Positions 56,182 through 64,000 of a DNA stretch of 64,000 bases are shown piece after piece (positions within the stretch are counted from its first letter, which is position 1; each line of letters opens with the position of its first letter). The translations under genes and the position numbers were made by a program. The stretch is from assembly GCA_022984795.1 (NCBI GenBank), contig JALIHJ010000032.1:1-64000 (forward strand). The letters run 5' to 3'. Under the pieces are notes generated by a model that worked only from the letters and a program-made list of their open reading frames with translations, made no database searches and was not told the origin of the DNA. This stretch comes from Fabrea salina. Taxonomy: Eukaryota; Ciliophora; Heterotrichea; Heterotrichida; Fabreidae.

Positions 56182-58194
56182 ATGTGGTTGCTTCTAACAG
56201 CACTGATAGTTTCTAGCACCCAAGCTACTAAGTTAGCTTTGTCTTACCTCTGGCACTTGCAACAGCCTATATACTGGCCTGCTCCCAGTCACTACAACAA
56301 CTTAACTTACCAATTTGCGTATGAGTCCATACAAATGAAAGGGAGTCAGGGCGGCCACCCCGAAAACAATTTGGGGGACATTTTTGGAAAGGACGACAGA
56401 AAAGCCATATACCAGTACAGGGCAGCTGATTCCATTAACTCTGTTTACAACGCCCCTGACTTTGGAGTCCAGATGACTTACCCTGGAGACTTAATTGAAA
56501 ACGTTAACTCTCTTGCCAGTCATAACTCCTACGGGTACTACGGAGGCTGGAATAATAAGTACAGCCAGGCTCGGCAAGAAAAAACTTCAGGTGGCTTCAC
56601 TAAACTGGACATTGTAGGATTCCCTTACCACCATGCCTTAGGACCTCTGGTTCACAAAAAGGCTTTTGATATGGAAATTGCGATTCAAAAGATTGTAAGT
56701 GAAAAAACCTGGGGCAGTGGAGTTTCCAAAGGGTTCTTCCCAGCGGAAATGGCCTTTTCTGAAACTCTGATTCCAAGTTTGGTGGAGGCTGGGTACGAGT
56801 GGGTGATTGTTCCAAACAACCATATTTCAAGGGCTTGCGAGAACTACCAGTACTCTAAGTACGGAGACAACAACACACCCCCTAACAAAGCTGACCAGAT
56901 AAACCCTCCCCAAGACAACTGGTTCAAAATGCAGGTTTCCAGAGGGTGTGCTCCAAACAACGCCTACCCTTACTCTTTTAGACCTCACTACGCCAAATAC
57001 GTAGACCCTGAGTCTGGAAAAGAGCACAAAATCATAGTGGTGCCCTCTGCTATGGCAATGTCTTGGATGGACGGTTACGAGTGTTACTCCACCAACGACA
57101 TGAACCAAATATCAGGTGCAGGAGACCCCCAACACCCCATTTTGGTGATTCTGGCGCATGACGGAGACAATGCTTTTGGAGGAGGCTACTCTTACTACAT
57201 GGAGTGTGTGAAGAACCTAGTAGGCCAAGCTGTTCAGCAAGGCTATGAACCCACTACTATTCAGCAGTACCTCCACGATTACCCAGTTGACGAAAACGAC
57301 GTGGTCCACGTTGAAGACGGAGCTTGGATTAACGCTTCAGGTGACTTCGGAGACCCTACCTTTGTAAACTGGAACTGGCCTCTTTTTGCAGAGAACGGCA
57401 GCTTCAACGTTACTGACGGCTGGTCTGACAAACAAAGACACTACGCCATAACCACTGCTATTGAAAACTGGGTTGAAACCGCAGAAGCAGTTAGTGGAGG
57501 AGTGAGGAAGGAACAAGTCCAAAGCCCGCAAAGCGATGCTACTCCTGCCGAAATTGCTTGGCACCACTACTTGCCAGCACTCACATCTGGCTATCTTTAC
57601 TACGGAACTGGGACTCTGGACATGTGCCTTAAGTCAACTATTGCAGGAAACTCTGCTATTTGGTGGGCTAAACAAGCACTTAAAGGAAATTACCAAGACA
57701 CCACTGCTCCTTCAGTTTGGAGGCCTTACAGGTTGCCTTACAACCCAGGTTCTTACCAGTACGGTTCACTTACTCACTACCAGTGGCAAATGCAAAGCAC
57801 TGATTTTTACGTGTACACTTTTGTGTTTGACGTGTCTGGAGTCAAAAGAGTCCAGTTGTTTGTGAGAGAAGACAAAGATGGAGTTAATCCCCTTGACGAA
57901 AACTACAACGAAGTTTACACCTGCAACAACAACTACGTTTCAAACTGGGTTACCTTCGACATGGTTAAAAGGGAATTCCCTAAAGGCAACTTCTACAACT
58001 GGAAAGGAAACTGCTTCCAAGGACTAACTGACCTGCCAGAAAGTATAGGTGACGAGTACTACTTCCAAGTAAAGGGCTATAGAAAGGTTTTACTGGACTA
58101 CTACATTGAGGCTGAGGACATCCACGGAAACGTTATGAAGACGGACATATTCCACGTGTGGGTAGGCAACCAGCAGTTCCTAGAAACTAATTAA
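56182..58194 (+). CDS. Secreted GH57-family glycoside hydrolase
   Basis: The 670-aa enzyme has a signal peptide (MWLLLTALIVSSTQATK). It shows the GH57 regions: LWHLQQPIYWPAPS near the N terminus (in place of HQHQP), the nucleophile region GFFPAEMAFSETLIP with E189, and HDGDNAFGG with D327 as likely acid/base. GH57 cleaves or rearranges alpha-glucans and is found mainly in bacteria and archaea. A C-terminal part (about 530-660) is beta-rich and may be a carbohydrate-binding or immunoglobulin-like domain. No intron is present. Codon use looks like the neighbours. A bacterial-type enzyme in a bacterivorous ciliate suggests past gene transfer (inference). The 3' end overlaps the convergent CCCH gene by 8 bp. 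Confidence 0.85.
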   Translation: MWLLLTALIVSSTQATKLALSYLWHLQQPIYWPAPSHYNNLTYQFAYESIQMKGSQGGHPENNLGDIFGKDDRKAIYQYRAADSINSVYNAPDFGVQMTYPGDLIENVNSLASHNSYGYYGGWNNKYSQARQEKTSGGFTKLDIVGFPYHHALGPLVHKKAFDMEIAIQKIVSEKTWGSGVSKGFFPAEMAFSETLIPSLVEAGYEWVIVPNNHISRACENYQYSKYGDNNTPPNKADQINPPQDNWFKMQVSRGCAPNNAYPYSFRPHYAKYVDPESGKEHKIIVVPSAMAMSWMDGYECYSTNDMNQISGAGDPQHPILVILAHDGDNAFGGGYSYYMECVKNLVGQAVQQGYEPTTIQQYLHDYPVDENDVVHVEDGAWINASGDFGDPTFVNWNWPLFAENGSFNVTDGWSDKQRHYAITTAIENWVETAEAVSGGVRKEQVQSPQSDATPAEIAWHHYLPALTSGYLYYGTGTLDMCLKSTIAGNSAIWWAKQALKGNYQDTTAPSVWRPYRLPYNPGSYQYGSLTHYQWQMQSTDFYVYTFVFDVSGVKRVQLFVREDKDGVNPLDENYNEVYTCNNNYVSNWVTFDMVKREFPKGNFYNWKGNCFQGLTDLPESIGDEYYFQVKGYRKVLLDYYIEAEDIHGNVMKTDIFHVWVGNQQFLETN

Positions 58195-58528
58195 TTAAAT
58201 AAAAAGGACCTTGGTCTATAAACACACCAAAAGTCTTTTCGCTACAAAAAGGTCTTTTAGACACTATCGTGAAATCGTGGGAAAACTGGCATCTGCTTCC
58301 ATAAAAGCAGTACCCGCTTTCTAAAAACTGTTTGCAGTCCCTAGCTCTGCAGTTGGACTTGCAACGCAGCTCTTCAATTCCGTGTGCATAAACACAACTC
58401 TCTCCGAAAGCACAGTTTCCTTCTTGCCAGTTCCTGCAGATCTCAGTTTTGTACTTGACTTCTTTTTTAGTGAACAAGCTGTGCAAAAGGTTTTTCACAG
58501 AAGAGCAGTTCTCCTTCATGTAAATCAT
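58187..58528 (-). CDS. Tandem CCCH zinc-finger protein (TTP/ZFP36-like)
   Basis: The 113-aa protein has two CCCH fingers: YKTEICRNWQEGNCAFGESC (then VYAHG) and CKQFLESGYCFYGSRCQFSH. The first has the lead-in YKTE of tristetraprolin-type fingers, which bind AU-rich RNA and promote decay. The second is preceded by CKSNCRARDCKQF. RNA binding is thus likely. The N terminus is short and there is no other domain; TTP relatives are larger. It lies 26 bp after the kinase gene and its stop (TAG) overlaps the end of the GH57 gene in a palindromic TTAATTAA stretch. Confidence 0.88.
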   Translation of the reverse strand: MIYMKENCSSVKNLLHSLFTKKEVKYKTEICRNWQEGNCAFGESCVYAHGIEELRCKSNCRARDCKQFLESGYCFYGSRCQFSHDFTIVSKRPFCSEKTFGVFIDQGPFYLIN

Positions 58529-58554
58529 ATTTAGTCCCCTTACTTAAATTATAC

Positions 58555-59907
58555 TCAAACAGCCACGTCCTGAATAAAGGTCCTCCGCATGATAATGTCG
58601 ATCCTAGGACTTTGCCTCACACTGCTGTTAAGAGTTTTGCGTATGTCACGGAAAGGAGTCCGAATGCGTGCAGCCCGGCCTTTGTAAACACGGGGTCTAG
58701 CAGGGGGTTCGGGGGGTGCTTTGGGCATGATAATCTGTTTGGTTCTTAAGTCCCTTGACCTTGGGGAAACAGAACTAGCTTTAGTGCGTGGAGAAACACT
58801 TCCGTTGTTAACGGAGTTGTCACGTCTTCTGTGAGACTTAGGGTCCAACCTAAAAGCCATTTGGTTCGTTTCAGGACGCCTAGGACGTGGGTCTTGAGGA
58901 GGTTTAGGAGTTTTAGTTGGCTGGGTCATGAGTCTCTTCTTTAGCAGTAGGAAGTAAGTAGTAGTTAAGTTGTTATGTTTGCGACTTTTAACGCTCTGAC
59001 GAGTTTTTTCAGCGTCGAAACCAAGTTCTTCGACGCCTTTAAGAATGCCTTCATCGATGTTTTGGTCGATTTTGGGAGGAACATATAATGAAGTGATTTT
59101 GAACCAGGGGTGCTTTCTGATGTCTTCAATGGTGTAGCGGTCTCTGGGGTTGGTGTTTAAGATTTTCTTAAGCAAGTCCCTTGCCTCGTCACTTACCCAT
59201 TTAGGGATCTTGTAATCCCCATTAAGTATTTTTTGGTACAGTTTAGAAGTGTTTTGGTCTTCAAAGGGCAAGTAACCGCAAATCATCGCAAACATGATTA
59301 TGCCTGAACTCCAAATGTCAGCCCCTAGTCCGTGGTAGGACTTTCCAGCTATCATTTCAGGAGCTGCGTAACAAGGACTTCCGCAGGCAGTTTTCAAAGT
59401 GCACCCAGGCAAGTAAGAGTTGCTTAGCCCAAAGTCCACGATTTTGACTTCGTTGTTGACGTCCAACAGCAAGTTTTCAGGTTTTAAGTCACGGTGCACT
59501 ACGTTCATAGAGTGTATGAATTCCACACCTGCAATGAGTTGCTGGAAAAATTTGCAGGCCTGCTTTTCTTGGAGTTTGCCCTTAGAAACTATGTAGTCAA
59601 AGAGTTCGCCTCCGCTAGCGTACTCCATGATTAAGTACAAGTCTTTGTGGGTTTCGATTATTTCGTAGAGTTGGACTACGTTAGAGTGCCGCATCATCTT
59701 GAGGATTTTGATTTCGCGTGAAACTCTTTCTACGTCAGCAGGTTCTTTGATTTTGTCTTTTTCCAAAATTTTGATAGCAACTTTTTCGCCAGTTGGAACG
59801 TGAGTTCCGAGTTTGACCTTTCCAAAGGTTCCCTGGCCAATGGTTCTCCCGATTACATAGTTGCCTAAAGAAAACGACCTTTTTGAAGACACAGGTCTTC
59901 TGGGCAT
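58555..59907 (-). CDS. SNF1/AMPK-like Ser/Thr kinase (CAMKL)
   Basis: The 450-aa kinase has its catalytic domain at about 17-268: GQGTFGKVKLG loop, ATP lysine K46 in VAIKILEK, HRDLKPENLLLD, DFG in VDFGLSN, an activation-loop threonine in LKTACGSPCYAAPE (the LKB1 site in AMPK), and a typical APE helix. A UBA-like segment (EGILKGVEELGFDAEKTRQS) follows. The remainder is basic and Pro/Ser-rich, and no KA1 or beta/gamma-binding domain is visible, so it is an AMPK-related kinase, not certainly the AMPK alpha subunit. It stops at TGA. A 122-bp gap separates it from the transporter gene upstream. Confidence 0.92.
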   Translation of the reverse strand: MPRRPVSSKRSFSLGNYVIGRTIGQGTFGKVKLGTHVPTGEKVAIKILEKDKIKEPADVERVSREIKILKMMRHSNVVQLYEIIETHKDLYLIMEYASGGELFDYIVSKGKLQEKQACKFFQQLIAGVEFIHSMNVVHRDLKPENLLLDVNNEVKIVDFGLSNSYLPGCTLKTACGSPCYAAPEMIAGKSYHGLGADIWSSGIIMFAMICGYLPFEDQNTSKLYQKILNGDYKIPKWVSDEARDLLKKILNTNPRDRYTIEDIRKHPWFKITSLYVPPKIDQNIDEGILKGVEELGFDAEKTRQSVKSRKHNNLTTTYFLLLKKRLMTQPTKTPKPPQDPRPRRPETNQMAFRLDPKSHRRRDNSVNNGSVSPRTKASSVSPRSRDLRTKQIIMPKAPPEPPARPRVYKGRAARIRTPFRDIRKTLNSSVRQSPRIDIIMRRTFIQDVAV

Positions 59908-60029
59908 GCTACTTGACCTTGACCTAACTGGCCCTTACATTTTCTTTTTAAAATTTTCGATCATTTGTCCAACAAGAATTTCTGAGTTAGCAGAACTTTA
60001 CTACAGTGTCTTTAAGATTAAAATAAGTG

Positions 60030-61280
60030 TTAGTCTTCTAGTAGGATTTGTGACTTAGAGTTGGCTCTTTGCAGGTCTTCTGGGTAGACTCTTGACACCA
60101 AGTAAAAAAACAAAGCAGCCAAGCCTCTTCCAAAGCAAACTATTACTAGCAATGCCACTCTTAAGTTTTCCAAACTCGTGTCTGCAGCCCCCAGCACCAC
60201 TGTAGTGATGCTTCCTGCAACAAAAGTGCTTGAAATCATAAAGGCTGTCTGGAAACCACGCACTCGCGGAGTAGTTACGTTTATCATGATGGCGTAGGAC
60301 ACACTGATGTAAGTCTCGCCCACAGGAGAAATCAAAAAGGTCCCCACCATAGCTAGCCAAAAGTAAGGCGACAAGTACTGAACCAAGTAAAGCGGAATGG
60401 GGTACAAAAGTGTGAAACAGCATATAAGTGGCCTCCACCTTGAGTTTTCCTTTTCTTTGATGTCAGACAGCTTCCCACCTATTATAGGCCCTATTGGAAA
60501 GAGTATTATGCACACTGAGTTTAAAACAGCATAGGTGTTTTCTTTGTCTGGAAAAGCTTCGATGAAGTACAAAGCTTCATAAAACGACTTGGCAAACCCA
60601 CACATGTAGTTGAAAAACAAACCACTGATAGTAAACACCAAGGTTTTGTTTTTGTACAACTCTTGAATGTCTTGCTTTGTGGTGTATGTTTCAGTGTTCA
60701 TTTGGAAGTTCTCTATGTCTTCCAAAAAGAACCCTACAAGTAGCGTAGTTACTGCGCCTATACCTGCTATCAACAAGTAACAAACCCGCCACCCATAGTA
60801 CTCCCCCACTAACATAAGCGCACTTGCTGTAGAGATTCCTATGTAAATCACTAGAAAGTAGCACCCAGATGCCACCCCCCTTTTTTCAGGAGGGAACTGC
60901 AGAGTCATGAGCCTCAGACTCAAAGGGTCCACAGCAGCTGAAGCAAGGGCAAACAAAGCTCTAGGCCAAAGCAGTCCCCAAAAAGAAGTAGCTAAAACGT
61001 TTGCTGCGGAGCAAGCACAACAAGCTAAGCAGATTCCAAGGAAAAACAACTTAGGTTTCTTCAAGTAGTCAACTAGTCGCCCCATAGGAAGGATCACTAA
61101 AGAGTAAACTAAAAGAAAAGCAGGGCCTGAAAGTACTCCATACTCAGTGTTAGAGGTGTTTGTGTCTTCAAGTATGTTGGTGACTGAGACCATGTAGCCT
61201 AGCAAGTACCTTTGTGTTTGGTTTATTGAGCCTAGGAGTATAACTTGGATTAGGAAAACCCAGTTCTTAGGTGGTTTCAT
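60030..61280 (-). CDS. MFS transporter, Spinster-like
   Basis: The 416-aa membrane protein has 12 predicted spans typical of the major facilitator superfamily. The A-motif region reads LPMGRLVDYLKKPKLFF between TM2 and TM3, and PIGPIIGGKLSDIKEKENSR lies in the matching loop of the second half. The general pattern (R/D in TM1-2, LFALASAAVDPLSLRLM) is closest to Spinster (SPNS) sphingolipid/lysolipid transporters of endosomes and plasma membrane, but that subfamily call is tentative. The start is ATG 61280 (MKPPKNWVF); an upstream TTG is not a start. It is divergent, 32 bp from the coiled-coil gene. Confidence 0.88.
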   Translation of the reverse strand: MKPPKNWVFLIQVILLGSINQTQRYLLGYMVSVTNILEDTNTSNTEYGVLSGPAFLLVYSLVILPMGRLVDYLKKPKLFFLGICLACCACSAANVLATSFWGLLWPRALFALASAAVDPLSLRLMTLQFPPEKRGVASGCYFLVIYIGISTASALMLVGEYYGWRVCYLLIAGIGAVTTLLVGFFLEDIENFQMNTETYTTKQDIQELYKNKTLVFTISGLFFNYMCGFAKSFYEALYFIEAFPDKENTYAVLNSVCIILFPIGPIIGGKLSDIKEKENSRWRPLICCFTLLYPIPLYLVQYLSPYFWLAMVGTFLISPVGETYISVSYAIMINVTTPRVRGFQTAFMISSTFVAGSITTVVLGAADTSLENLRVALLVIVCFGRGLAALFFYLVSRVYPEDLQRANSKSQILLED

Positions 61281-61312
61281 GTTATTACTGCTCAGCAAAA
61301 CTCTAGACTAAA

Positions 61313-62311
61313 ATGGATACTGACGACCCTCAAGTAAAACTAGGAATCCTTAAAAAAGCTGTGCTTCTGGAAAGAGCAGACAGAAAATACCTCAAAGACC
61401 AAATCCAAAGCCTAAAAAACGCTGTGGAGCAAAAAGAGCGCTTTATTTACCAACAAGTAATTTTTAAAAAGGAATTAGAAGACCAAAAGCTAACACAGGA
61501 AATTCAGTCTATAAAGACAGCTTTGAACTCCAACAGTTCAGTTAGTTTTGAAAACTGCAGAACCGAACAAGAAGTCTTAGAAACCAACATAGCTAAACTT
61601 AGCTACTTGAACTCTCAGAACAAACACCAAATTGAAGAACTTAAGTGGTAAGTTGCACTTAGCAAGTGCCAAAGAACCTTTGATGCCAACAAAGCTTCTA
61701 TCAACGAACTAGAAAAAACCATTTCTTCTCTAAAACACAAAATTAACCAAAAGAAAAACTCAGTCAGAAAACTAGTTGGTCAAATCCAACAGTTAACTAA
61801 AGACTCTAAAGAACTCCAAACGTCCAACAACTTCATAGAAGAAATTCTTGAAGTCAACAATAAAAACCTAGCTTCAGCTGACTACAAAAAACTTGAATTA
61901 CAAAAACAACTCAACACTCTAGACTTGTACATATCCAGTATACATACCAGCCTAAAACACCATCAACATACCCAGTGCAACATAGCCATTCAACTACAGC
62001 AACAAAGACACACTTTATTGCAAGCCCTTAGCAACTACAGAAGTTTCCAGGTGTCCAGAGTGATAACTCTAATGAGTTACCCCTGCCAAATAACCATTTC
62101 CAAAGCACCAGAACCTAGACTCAAACTCAAGTATGCACACACAACTGATTCTTTCTGTACAGAAGACATAGACAGTGTTTATATGCACCCTAAAACTCAC
62201 AATCACTTCATTATTGAAGTAAAGGGAAAAGCTTTAAGCTTCAAAGCAGATCAAGCTTTTTCAGTAGTTACTCAACTAAGACAGTTCCTTTTAATTGTTG
62301 GTGTTAATTAA
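61313..62311 (+). CDS. Coiled-coil protein with a small C-terminal domain, 327 aa
   Basis: Two exons (intron 61648-61662) give 327 aa. Residues about 15-225 are coiled coil (LKKAVLLERADRKYLKDQIQ onwards, Gln/Lys/Glu/Leu-rich). The last 100 residues look globular and beta-rich (PCQITISKAPEPRLKLKYAH, NHFIIEVKGKALSFKADQ, VVTQLRQFLLIVGVN), possibly a PH-like fold. No family is recognised. Coiled coil plus PH-like end suggests a membrane or cytoskeletal linker (inference). The stop TAA overlaps the convergent GST stop by three bases (four bases in total). Confidence 0.75.
61648..61662 (+). other. 15-nt intron in the coiled-coil gene
   Basis: GTAAGTTGCACTTAG. It holds an in-frame TAA and joins QIEELK to CKCQRTFDANKA. 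A at position 10. Confidence 0.9.
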
Positions 62312-63003
62312 AGGAATTTTGCTTGTCTTGTGCTTAAGTACTCCTTCAATTCTTCTGAAGAGTCCATAAAGTTTTCTGCGAACTTTTTCAGAACAGGCAC
62401 TTCTTCCAAAAAGTCTCCAAAACTATCTCTTTTAGAAGCTGACATAAAGAAGTCGTAAAGGAACTCAAACACCACAAAGTCTGCCATAGAAGTTTTGTCT
62501 CCTGAAAAGTGGTTTTCACTGGTGTTTTGCTTAAGGCGGTTCTCCATCATTTCGAGTATGGAGGGCATTTTTTCTCTATAGTACTTCTCTACTTCTTCAG
62601 TGTTGTTGGCAAACACCAGTGGAATCAATGGTTCAAGTGCGTCTGAAACTAAGTCGCATACTGACTCTCCCTTGTAAACTTCCATATTGTCTTCGGGGTA
62701 AAGGCCATTCTTCATGCAAATGTACCTTAGTATAGCTCGGCTGGTCACCAGTCTAATGTTGTCTATTTCTAAACAAGGCAGCTGGCCGAACTCATAGGGG
62801 GTTTTATCGCATGTCTGCCATTCTTCCATACTAACCACGTTTTCGGTGTAGTCGATCTTCAAGTATTTCAGTACCATTCTGATCACCTCGGCCCTTCCGT
62901 ACAAGTCGAAGTAGTGCAAAGTCACTCCTGAAGTGGAAGTCTTTATTGTTGAAACTTTCTCTTGTTTCTTTGGCGGCTCTTCTTTGGAATTTTTGCAACC
63001 CAT
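62308..63003 (-). CDS. Glutathione S-transferase with lipid-anchor-like N terminus
   Basis: The 231-aa protein is a sigma-class-like GST: thioredoxin-fold part (TLHYFDLYGRAEVIRMVLKY, with the catalytic Tyr in HYFDLYGRAE), the glutathione-site loop FGQLPCLEIDNIRLVTSRAI, and a helical C-terminal half (about 110-225, EEVPVLKKFAENF). An unusual 27-residue N-terminal extension starts MGCKNSKEEPPKKQEK: Gly2 fits N-myristoylation, Cys3 palmitoylation, and Lys residues help membrane binding. Cytosolic GSTs normally start directly at the thioredoxin fold. The enzyme conjugates glutathione to electrophiles or acts as an isomerase. It lies 35 bp after the NBR1-like gene. Confidence 0.92.
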   Translation of the reverse strand: MGCKNSKEEPPKKQEKVSTIKTSTSGVTLHYFDLYGRAEVIRMVLKYLKIDYTENVVSMEEWQTCDKTPYEFGQLPCLEIDNIRLVTSRAILRYICMKNGLYPEDNMEVYKGESVCDLVSDALEPLIPLVFANNTEEVEKYYREKMPSILEMMENRLKQNTSENHFSGDKTSMADFVVFEFLYDFFMSASKRDSFGDFLEEVPVLKKFAENFMDSSEELKEYLSTRQAKFL

Positions 63004-63038
63004 TTTATAAGTTACAGGGTAGTTTTTATACCACGACT

Positions 63039-64000
63039 TTAATTAGTCTTAAAGATTTGGGAGACAGCCACAGACATGTCTCCTTCGGCTTGCTGCAGAC
63101 CCAAAATAGCCTGCTCAGCAGTAAAGCCCATTTTGACTAGTTGGGAGACCTTTTCCATGTCTTCTTCGTTAAGCTCAGTAGCCTTTACTACAGTTTTGAG
63201 TTTACCAAAGTTTTGGCACTGAGTTTGGAGGTTCCAGATTCCTTTATGCTTCCCAGGCACTTCAGGTACTCTTAAGTTCACTTCAAGTTCAACATAGTTT
63301 CCAGGCAGAACTCCGCCTACAAAGCTTTCTTCACCAATCAAACTTCCTTTTTTGAAAACCAGCTTGGTGTCGTCTGGCCAGGCCACTTGTCCGTTGTTCA
63401 TAACTCGCCACTGCTTGGTAAGGGTAGTTCCAGTTTTTACAAGTTGGTTCTTTTGAATAGTAATGTGCTCCACTACTTTGGCTTTAAGCTTGTTTTTGAG
63501 CATTGAGTTTTTAAACTCCTTGCCAATGTTTTTCATGAAGTTCTTCACAAAGGCAGGAGGTCCTCTGCGGTTGTTGAAGGGACCTCCTCTGCAGTTGTTG
63601 AAGGGGGCTCCTGGAGTTTTCATCTTGATAAAAGGATGAGGGTGTTCAATGCTATCCTCGCACTTCTCGCAGTAATCAAAGTCAGGGCACACAAAGCACT
63701 TGTACCTGATGCCAGGAATAGGATTAACGCCGCACCCGTCACAAGTAACTCCATGGTGGACTGTGGTTTTGGGTTCAATGGCTTTTTGAACTTCTTCTTG
63801 GATGATTTGTCTTAGCTGAGTTACGTCGATGCTGCTTAGTTCTTGGGACTTCTGACTTGGGCTTTTAGGGCATTCTTTGGTTTCTAGGTCTTCAAAACTA
63901 CCATTGCTTCTGACGGACACCTGAGCAAGGCTGTCTCTTAAAGTATCAATTCTTTCAAGCATCTGGTTAGCTTTGCTTTGGGAAAGGTCGTAGTCGCGCA
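63039..64000 (-). CDS. NBR1: NBR1-like autophagy receptor (partial, runs off right edge)
   Basis: At least 319 aa are visible, and the frame stays open to the right edge of the window, so the N terminus is missing. From an internal Met at 63962 the order is: ZZ zinc finger (about 70-115, CDGCGVNPIPGIRYKCFVCP, then DYCEKCEDSIEHPHPF), NBR1/FW domain (about 165-262, TGTTLTKQWRVMNNGQVAWP), and C-terminal UBA (VSQLVKMGFTAEQAILGLQQ). The missing part would be expected to hold a PB1 domain; residues just upstream read RDYDLSQSKANQ. NBR1 links ubiquitinated cargo to autophagosomes. I see no obvious LIR motif in the visible part. The stop is 35 bp before the GST start. Confidence 0.88.
   Translation of the reverse strand, partial: RDYDLSQSKANQMLERIDTLRDSLAQVSVRSNGSFEDLETKECPKSPSQKSQELSSIDVTQLRQIIQEEVQKAIEPKTTVHHGVTCDGCGVNPIPGIRYKCFVCPDFDYCEKCEDSIEHPHPFIKMKTPGAPFNNCRGGPFNNRRGPPAFVKNFMKNIGKEFKNSMLKNKLKAKVVEHITIQKNQLVKTGTTLTKQWRVMNNGQVAWPDDTKLVFKKGSLIGEESFVGGVLPGNYVELEVNLRVPEVPGKHKGIWNLQTQCQNFGKLKTVVKATELNEEDMEKVSQLVKMGFTAEQAILGLQQAEGDMSVAVSQIFKTN

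Noticed and set aside
60055-60438. 127-codon minus-strand open frame inside the transporter gene
   Set aside because: It overlaps the MFS gene in another frame and has no homology that I recognise, whereas the MFS frame has clear motifs.
10017-64000. tRNA, rRNA or other structured RNA genes
   Set aside because: Gaps are too short for most such genes, and the few gaps over 80 bp (24412-24493, 59908-60029) show no cloverleaf or box elements that I can see by eye. A covariance search would settle this.

Overview
This window is the end of a macronuclear chromosome of a heterotrich ciliate, most likely Stentor. Three things support this. (1) The left end is about 62 copies of the 8-mer AACACCCT (a rotation of CCCTAACA), the telomere repeat known from Stentor and Blepharisma. 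(2) Every intron I could place (8) is 15 nt, once 16 nt. (3) Very long genes (3572, 1770 and 1580 aa) use only TGG for Trp and contain no in-frame TGA, TAA or TAG. TGA is the apparent stop of four genes, so the standard code of Stentor fits better than Blepharisma, where UGA codes Trp.

Bases 1-10000 are subtelomeric and gene-poor. They hold the telomere, a short tandem repeat, two B-box-like/WD40 paralogues (646-1902 and 7235-8722), at least three decayed WD40 fragments, a damaged PIP-kinase gene (perhaps the remains of a 7TM-PIPK) with a decayed second copy, a zincin-like gene and an acidic/basic disordered protein gene.

From 10017 to the right end the DNA is almost wholly coding, with about 38 genes on both strands. 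Neighbours are usually 1-60 bp apart. Divergent start codons can be only 4-5 bp apart, three convergent pairs overlap their stop codons by 4 bp, and tandem genes can overlap by 8 bp. Housekeeping genes include ALG13, kinesin-1, LST8, COX19, U2AF65-like, SepSecS, cytosolic PheRS alpha, eRF1, HEATR5-like, ICMT, CARNMT1, a SNF1/AMPK-like kinase, GST and an NBR1-like gene (cut by the right edge). Ciliary, membrane and chromosome genes include a dynein heavy chain with lost nucleotide-binding loops next to DRC3, a 12-TM polycystin fusion, an ionotropic glutamate receptor-like channel and a CENP-A histone. A secreted GH57 glycosidase may have been acquired from prokaryotes.

The genes are mostly functionally independent. 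Links worth noting are the ciliary pair dynein/DRC3, the translation run PheRS-eRF1, a minus-strand run of five nearly touching genes (16764 down to 13575), and the splicing factor U2AF65-like, which looks reduced in a genome whose introns leave almost no room for a polypyrimidine tract. No rRNA, tRNA, CRISPR array, virus-like element or transposon was recognised.
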